NCBI GenBank assembly: GCA_037179385.1
Contig: CM074196.1
Span: 33,752,486 to 33,816,485, forward strand
DNA from: Holothuria scabra
Taxonomy: Eukaryota; Echinodermata; Holothuroidea; Aspidochirotida; Holothuriidae
Length of the DNA stretch: 64,000 bases
Direction of reading: 5' to 3'
The notes under the pieces were generated by a model that ran no database searches, was not told the DNA's origin, and saw only the letters and a list, made by a program, of their open reading frames with translations. Of this stretch, positions 58,571 to 64,000 are shown piece after piece. The position numbers and the translations under genes are program-made. Position 1 is the stretch's first letter; every line of letters begins with the position of its first letter.

Positions 58571-60354
58571 GCCAATCAGAACACACAGAAGTTACTAAAC
58601 ATGTTTGCAGAACTGTTAAACTTTGCTCTCTTGCTTTGGTTCATCAGTCCTGAAGAAGTTACTGTAAGGTCACTATTGACGAAAGCTTGGCTTAATATGA
58701 ATTCAATTCATTCAATGGCATGTTAACATCTTTCTAGTATGGTTTCTGGTGATGAAAGTCTTTTTACTTAAAGACCTTTATGTCTTCTTTTGAGAAAGTC
58801 TGTGTACTTGATGCTTTAAAGTGGATGATGTGATAGAATGTTGAAAAAAATACAACACGGTTTTGCTGACTCGTTATTGTTTTCCATGACCAAGGATTAT
58901 AAAGAAAATAAGCTGTAACTTTAGAATGTGCAGTGCATGGAAGGAAAAATCACCCATCTGGGGAGGCTGCTTTCCCAGAAAGTTTGGTTTTGCTGAGAAA
59001 TTCAGGCAATTGGAAGAAAATTTGACAAGTTTTGTACATGCATGGAATGGTGCTTAACTTTTGAGTTGCCTGAGGTGAAATAGAAAAAACATTTACTAGC
59101 CTTGGAACAGTATTTAATGACATCAGCATCAGCTGTGTTTAGTGAGTTCTGAAATTTGTTTGTGTTGGAAGTTTTTAAGAGAAAGAAGCAGAAAACCTTT
59201 TGTATTCTTTGGGGAGAGCAAAGATGGGTGGGCGGATGGAATGGCCAAATGCGAGGGAAGTTTGGACCTCTGAGCAGGAATCTTTATATCAAAGAAAAAA
59301 TAGAATGTTTAATACTAAAAGGACAGGAAGGACTTGAGAAGAGTGAATTCCAAAATGAAGAGGTTGGGTAAAATTGGACCCCATGCTGAGTGCTAATGAA
59401 CGAAAAGGGGAGAGAAGAATGGGTGAAATTGAATAGCATGGAGAGACACAAAGCTTGCTGAAATTGGCAGAGGTGTTGTTATTTGGTATTTCGTACTGCT
59501 CGTTGATTGCCTGCCAGGATGTTGGACGCTTGGAAACACAAAGTAAAATAAAAGCCTTTTTGAAGCTTTTGTCATTGGAGATTTTCCATCGGAGACAACT
59601 TACGAAAGTGGCAGACACTTCTTTGATGGTTGTGGTGGTCTGACCCTGACTTGAAATGTACTTATTGTGTTTAACTATAACTGAACATGGCCAAGCATGC
59701 CAACAGCTTACAACAGAAGAGAAATCAGGAAATGAGATCAGTCATATTGCCAGGACTGTAGCCCAAATATCATCTTGTTGCTTGGTGTTATTGTAGCAGA
59801 GTTTGTACGGGTGTGATCCGAGCTAGGCTGTAAGTTTGAAGAGCATTTCATGTAAGCTTTTATAGAGCATCTATCCATCTCTAAGTGAGCATCAATGCCA
59901 ATCAGGACTGTCTCATTCCTTGTGACCTCCTATATCCGGATCTGTGTATATCACCATTGCCCCCAATATCCATCCATCACAAAACAAGAAGTACCATAGT
60001 AATTCCTACCAATAGTTTTGCTTCTTTGTTTTGACCTTATCATCTTCACTTTTGTGTCACCCATTCTCGTGAATATTTTTCCTTATTCTATCATTTCTGT
60101 TGTGAGTTTTGACCAATCCTAACCAGTTGCCAATAACATTGTGGATTCCTATAGCATCATCCTTTTCCAACAACCATGAATATCCTCTTCTTGTTAAAAC
60201 TTTTTTTTTTTGACCCTTTTTTGTCTTAGCCAAGCTGAATTTTCTGTTCATATAAGTGGAAAACCTTATACAACTATAATGACGCATGATGCTATCAAGC
60301 AAAACTAATTGAAGATGACTAATAGTCATTACATATAAAACCCGTTTTAATGCC

Positions 60355-60545
60355 GCTACCATGGCTGAGTGCATATAAACTGGATGGGCATGATAGTATG
60401 AAGGAGAAAAGCCAAGTGGTTTGGGGTTCAATGTTCCTCGACCAGGGCATCATAACGCGGATCTTTAATCCAAGAGCAGTCAATTTTTTCCTGAACTTAC
60501 TATCTTTGGGAAAATATGATTCTAAGAATGCAGTAAGCATTGACT
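60355..60545 (+). repeat. Possible tRNA-derived SINE
   Basis: TGGCTGAGTGC resembles an A box and GGGGTTCAATGTTCC a degenerate B box, and the downstream phrase AATCCAAGAGCAGTCAA resembles the SINE at 2.9 kb (CATCCAAGAGCAATCTA). The A-B distance is larger than in a normal tRNA. Confidence 0.35.
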
Positions 60546-61099
60546 TGTAAGTCAGCTGACAAAATGTAATAAGTTGTTTTTACTAGGATTACTCTTTTTA
60601 ATGATCAGGGAAATGGAATTTCCCAAAAGGTGGATGTGTAATGCTTGTCGTTCAGGAATTTTCAGTGCAGATTCTTTATCCTTTAATTCTTCTTATGCCG
60701 TAGAAATTTGTAACTGTGAGGCATTCCTGAACATGTTCCTGCAAGGAGCCCTCTACGTCGTAATTCTTCGTACCTGCAATTTATTTGTCCCTTCCTGGAT
60801 TGCAATTTTAAATCATTCCCCCTTTTAACTATGTCTCAATATTTGAAATCTACAGCACCCTTCCTTACCTCCTATTTACATATTTACCCCCCACTTACCT
60901 GCAGTTATTCCTATTCCGATAGCCTACCAGAATTGAGCCCTGAAGAAGAGGGACTACTCATTTCTTTCACTTGTCGTATCAAAAGTCAGATGAAGTTTTC
61001 GTGTCATAAAAGTATTGTGGAAATAATGCCATGTACACTGATAAAAACTCAAGCATTGAAGTGCAGTTGTTTTCTATAAATGGTGATCATTCATGAATG

Positions 61100-61277
61100 C
61101 AGGCCTTGAATTTTGCATAGTGGAAGCACATCATCACTCACCTAAAGTCACTGTGAGGAGTGTAATTTTTTGCACACCTAGATAGACATAGACAATGGGG
61201 ACTCATAAAATCTGTAGAAGTTTAAATACAGTAGTATGATTTGAAGCACTTCTGGAAAATCTTAAACTCAAGGCCTG
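61100..61277. mobile_element. CAGGCCTTG-ended MITE, copy 2
   Basis: The left end CAGGCCTTGAATTTTGC is inverted at the right end (CAGGCCTTGAGTTTAAG on the reverse strand). Internal GAGGAGTGTAAT and GCACACCTAGATAGA match the 23.3-kb copy. Confidence 0.65.
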
Positions 61278-61291
61278 CAGTATAGGCAAAG

Positions 61292-61550
61292 CTTTAAAGG
61301 TAAAGAGCAGTCCCCCCAAACATATTTTGAAGAAAAAGCTAAATAGCACAATTTTTGTCTTATTTCTCTTCTTTCATTTACATGTTATGTTTTAACTACT
61401 ACATTCAAGGTAAACCAATCAGTTGTTTATAGTAAATTTCAAATTTGAAGAGAAAAAACATTGTCACATGACTCCCAACAGCCAATCATGAAACTGGACA
61501 GTCTGCTATACTACTTCAATTTGGGAAGACTGCTCCTGCCCTTTTAGGGA
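61292..61550 (+). mobile_element. TCACATGACTC-type element, copy 8
   Basis: It begins TTTAAAGGTAAAGAGCAGTC and ends GACTGCTCCTGCCCTTTTA; the ends are inverted (AAAGGGCAGGAGCAGTC on the reverse). The core GTCACATGACTCCCAACAGC and CAATCATGAAACTGG is well preserved. This copy shows most clearly that the family is a MITE with TTAAAGG-like ends. Confidence 0.6.
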
Positions 61551-62103
61551 TCTTTAATTACAGATTCACTTTGGTTAGCAATGGTTTCTGTTAAGTTTGG
61601 TTTCCTTTGAAAGACCAGTTCATGGAGATGGGGAAAACAGCAGAGTGTTCTGTGATGAAAATCCCACCTTAGTTTAACCTGGCCAAGAATGAATTGCACC
61701 CTGAACCTCAATCTCTTACTTCATGATTTAACTTGGGTTTAAATCTGTTGCTATTATAGTTTCTAAGCGAGTTCATTTTTAACCTGTGAGAATACTGACC
61801 ACTCTAAGTGCACTGCACGCCTTTATGCTTGTAATTTTTATGCAAAATTTTGCATACATGAAAGTGGGTGCAGTAGGTTATAATTTTTATATAGAACAAT
61901 AAATAAAATGTTTGGCAGACCTCTTTAAAAGCTCCAGACAATTTTGAAAAAGAGAAAAACCTGAAAAAGCTCTTCCTTGTTGATGTAACATTCAATTATT
62001 TTCACTTGTGAAGCTTGGTATGCTTGCATTCAGTTTGTTATTAGTTCTGTTTTGTCAGTTCTGACTTTCCATTCCCACTGGAGCCGTAGGGGCTTATTTT
62101 AGG

Positions 62104-63292
62104 TATAGGGCAATTACAGAGTAAACCAACACAGAATCATCACATATGCATATTTTGTTTTGTTAAGTAGTTCCATATGTTTTATTATGTTCAGGGGTAA
62201 TCCTTAGATGTACAGAGATAACCTAAAAAATTTCAACTTGCTCCCTAATTTTGAAAAATATTTCTGTGTATGCCCTATGGAAAATGTAACGGGTGAACAT
62301 TGACATACTTCAAGAAAAATAACGGGTGTAACACATTGACATACAAAATAGAAATGACTATTATCGAGAAAGTTTATTATGTACATACTTTGTGACATTT
62401 TCTGAGGATAATATGTAGCATTACTTTATAACTATCCCATTGGGGGCACTCTTTGATCAATATTAAGCTCGGGAGACCATAATTTATAAGTGTATGTCAA
62501 TGTTACACCCTTTATAGAATTGTGTTCGCCCGTTATAAAAAGTGCCGATAAACTGCAGGAATAAAAAAAAGTTAACCGTATACAGACCTTGCTTTATATA
62601 CCTAGAGGTTACTATGTCTTTGATAATTGATAATAAACAAGGTAACACCAATTAATGATGTTCTCAGGGTAATTTATAATTGTTTGACATACACATGCAT
62701 CACATAAATGTATGTCAAAATATTTTCCAACATGCTTCATGAGTGCAAGGTTCATCATATTTTGATGTTACCTTGTTAATTGTCAACCATCATCACATTA
62801 CAACATAAGTTTATTGGCAAGGTCCATATATATGGCAAACTTTTTGAGTTTCAGCATATTTCTTATAACGGGCGAACACAATTTCATAACGGGTGTAACA
62901 TTGACATACATTTATAACTTATAGTCTTGTGAGCTTCATATTGATCATAAGGTGATTCCATCTGGTTTGTTATGAAGTACTGCTACATATCATCCTAGGA
63001 AAATACCAAAACCTATCCACATTATGTACTTTCTGAAAAATAGCATTTTGTATGTTGTATGTCAATTATGTTACACCCGTTATTGTATGTCAATGTTCGC
63101 CCGTTACATTTTCCATTGAACCCCTGTAGATTTTTTTTTCCAATATTGAGGAAGTGAGCTGAAAATTTTTAGGCTATGTCTGTGCATCTAAAGATTAGCC
63201 TTGAACATAATAAAACACATGAAATTAACATAGAATGGAAATTAACCCTTATGTGATGCAACTGTGTTGGTTTACTGTGTAATTGCCCTATA
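62104..63292. mobile_element. 1.19-kb fold-back (palindromic) element
   Basis: The left end TATAGGGCAATTACAGAGTA is inverted at the right end (TATAGGGCAATTACACAGTA on the reverse). The match does not stop at the ends: GGAAAATGTAACGGG (62279), TGTATGTCAATGTTACACC (62493), the GATCAATATTAAGCTC region and AACAAGGTAACACCA (62636) all have inverted partners at mirror positions, meeting near 62700. Almost the whole element is therefore one long imperfect inverted repeat with arms of about 590 bp. AACGGG-TGTAAC and TTGACATAC words recur in each arm. It has no coding capacity. It resembles fold-back or long-TIR MITEs, and TA flanks both ends. Confidence 0.85.
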
Positions 63293-64000
63293 ACAAAAGC
63301 CATAAACATGTATCCAGTGATCTGGTTCAGTAATCCACCTCTAGTTTGTGATTTCAATTGAAGTCTTGAGAGAGATCTCTAGCCAAGTTGTTACACTGAA
63401 GCTGTTCAGCCAAGCGCAGCATCATTTAAACAGAATGGGTCATGTGACATTACATGCTACAGTTTATGAGAATGGTTGTGTATTATCATGTGACATCAAA
63501 GATACACTGAACCAACAGTCAGAAGCTGAGGTGGTCGTTTATTCTTGACATTATTGATACCTCAGGAGCAGATCAATTTTCTCTGCTTCGTTCAGTCATC
63601 CAAATTTCTCCAAACACTCATAGTGAATATGACGTCATTGCTTGTGATATGCACACAGCTTTGGTGGAATGTGTTTGGATCTTCAATTTATGACTAAATA
63701 AACTGCAGTTAGAAAAAATATCTTGAAGCTATTCTCCCTTTTTTTGAACAAATATTCCCCCTTTTCACAACAGAGAAATCTACAAGTAACATTAGGAGAT
63801 AAATAACAAAAGTGTGGTAGGACTGCACTTTGAACCCTTTGTGCCTTATCGAAAAGTGTCACTCACTAAGAGAAACCAAAAAACCCAGTTAGATATGAAG
63901 GAAGTAAACTCTACATGTGTTAAGTCTAACACACTATTACACCCGGCCTAGTCGAACCCTCACCCTAGACCTGAAATTGACTTGAAGTCAATTTTGTTCC

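Larger units (their letters stand above)
716..64000 (+). other. PTPRN: IA-2/phogrin (PTPRN-type) gene, 5' part, five coding exons, continues beyond the window
   Basis: This is the span of a gene whose exons at 716-794, 26924-26971, 43041-43183, 46682-47387 and 50923-51192 splice into one frame of about 415 codons with phases 1,1,0,1,1. Seen in sequence: a signal peptide, then four cysteines spaced C-x5-C-x5-C-x8-C with the motif NLFGSC, then a segment ending LEWKDEISQ. Known from the family: the RESP18-homology domain of IA-2 and phogrin has the same cysteine layout, a conserved LFG-x-C motif and a W-x-D-D/E-x-x-Q segment. IA-2 proteins sit in dense-core secretory vesicle membranes of neuroendocrine cells, with a luminal ectodomain, one membrane helix and a catalytically impaired phosphatase domain. 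Inference: only the first two thirds or so of the ectodomain is in this window. The vertebrate PTPRN/PTPRN2 split cannot be assigned; invertebrates usually have one copy. Confidence 0.8.
51193..64000 (+). other. Intron 5, 5' part (at least 12.8 kb)
   Basis: The intron starts GTAAGC and no credible acceptor with an open phase-1 frame was found before the window ends. It contains a TTAA MITE (52455-52751), a tRNA-derived SINE on the minus strand (54715-54925) beside a G-run motif, a dispersed repeat (58400-58570), a possible SINE (60355-60545), a CAGGCCTTG MITE (61100-61277), a TCACATGACTC-type repeat (61292-61550) and a 1.19-kb fold-back element (62104-63292). Long stretches such as 53.1-54.6, 55.0-58.3 and 58.6-60.3 kb show no recognisable feature. 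Confidence 0.65.

Noticed and set aside
60057..60431. 124-codon minus-strand frame
   Set aside because: It shows no recognisable domain or splice context and partly overlaps a possible SINE, and its length is within the chance range for a 64-kb window.
60905..60990. Possible sixth exon of the IA-2 homologue (open frame with SLPELSPEEEGLLISF after a good acceptor)
   Set aside because: The open frame needs phase 2 at the acceptor while exon 5 ends in phase 1, and the phase-1 frame meets a stop within 11 codons. The preceding CCTTACCTCCTATTTAC text recurs at about 44360 and 47650, and CCTGAAGAAG text recurs at 58.65 kb, so a repeat origin is more likely.

Overview
The window is eukaryotic nuclear DNA from a metazoan. 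It is AT-rich, has very few long open frames, carries many small DNA-transposon and SINE families, and contains one gene split into short exons with canonical GT/AG junctions. The style of the dispersed repeats (including a repeat carrying AGGTCAAAGGTCA) and an invertebrate-type single IA-2 gene suggest a marine deuterostome. An echinoderm, perhaps a sea cucumber, is my best guess, but nothing here is diagnostic.

The only gene I can support is on the + strand and runs off the right edge. It is the 5' half of an IA-2/phogrin homologue (receptor-type protein tyrosine phosphatase N family; PTPRN/PTPRN2 in vertebrates, ida-1 in nematodes), a membrane protein of neuroendocrine dense-core vesicles. 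Five coding exons join in frame with phases 1,1,0,1,1: 716-794 (signal peptide), 26924-26971 and 43041-43183 (RESP18-homology domain with a four-cysteine pattern), 46682-47387 (235-residue tyrosine-rich, acidic luminal region), and 50923-51192 (helical luminal region with a KR site). Together they give about 415 residues of the luminal ectodomain. The membrane-proximal ectodomain, transmembrane helix and phosphatase-like domain must lie beyond 64000.

Upstream (1-715) there is a perfect CRE palindrome (TGACGTCA) about 490 bp before the start codon, a good splice acceptor that may begin a 5'-UTR exon, and a tiny upstream ORF ending 15 nt before the main ATG.

Introns are about 26.1, 16.1, 3.5, 3.5 and more than 12.8 kb. 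They hold hAT-like elements with 8-bp target duplications (18500-20125, 37981-39196, probably 45447-45832), several MITE families (TTAA-ended, TTGTCC-rich, AGAGGC-ended, CAGGCCTTG-ended), tRNA-derived SINEs, two clear nested insertions, a 97-bp satellite array, a GAAT array next to exon 3, a truncated U2 snRNA pseudogene on the minus strand, and a 1.19-kb near-perfect fold-back palindrome (62104-63292). I found no second protein gene. Two 161-codon frames and one small zinc-ribbon-like frame are the only other coding candidates, and all are weak.
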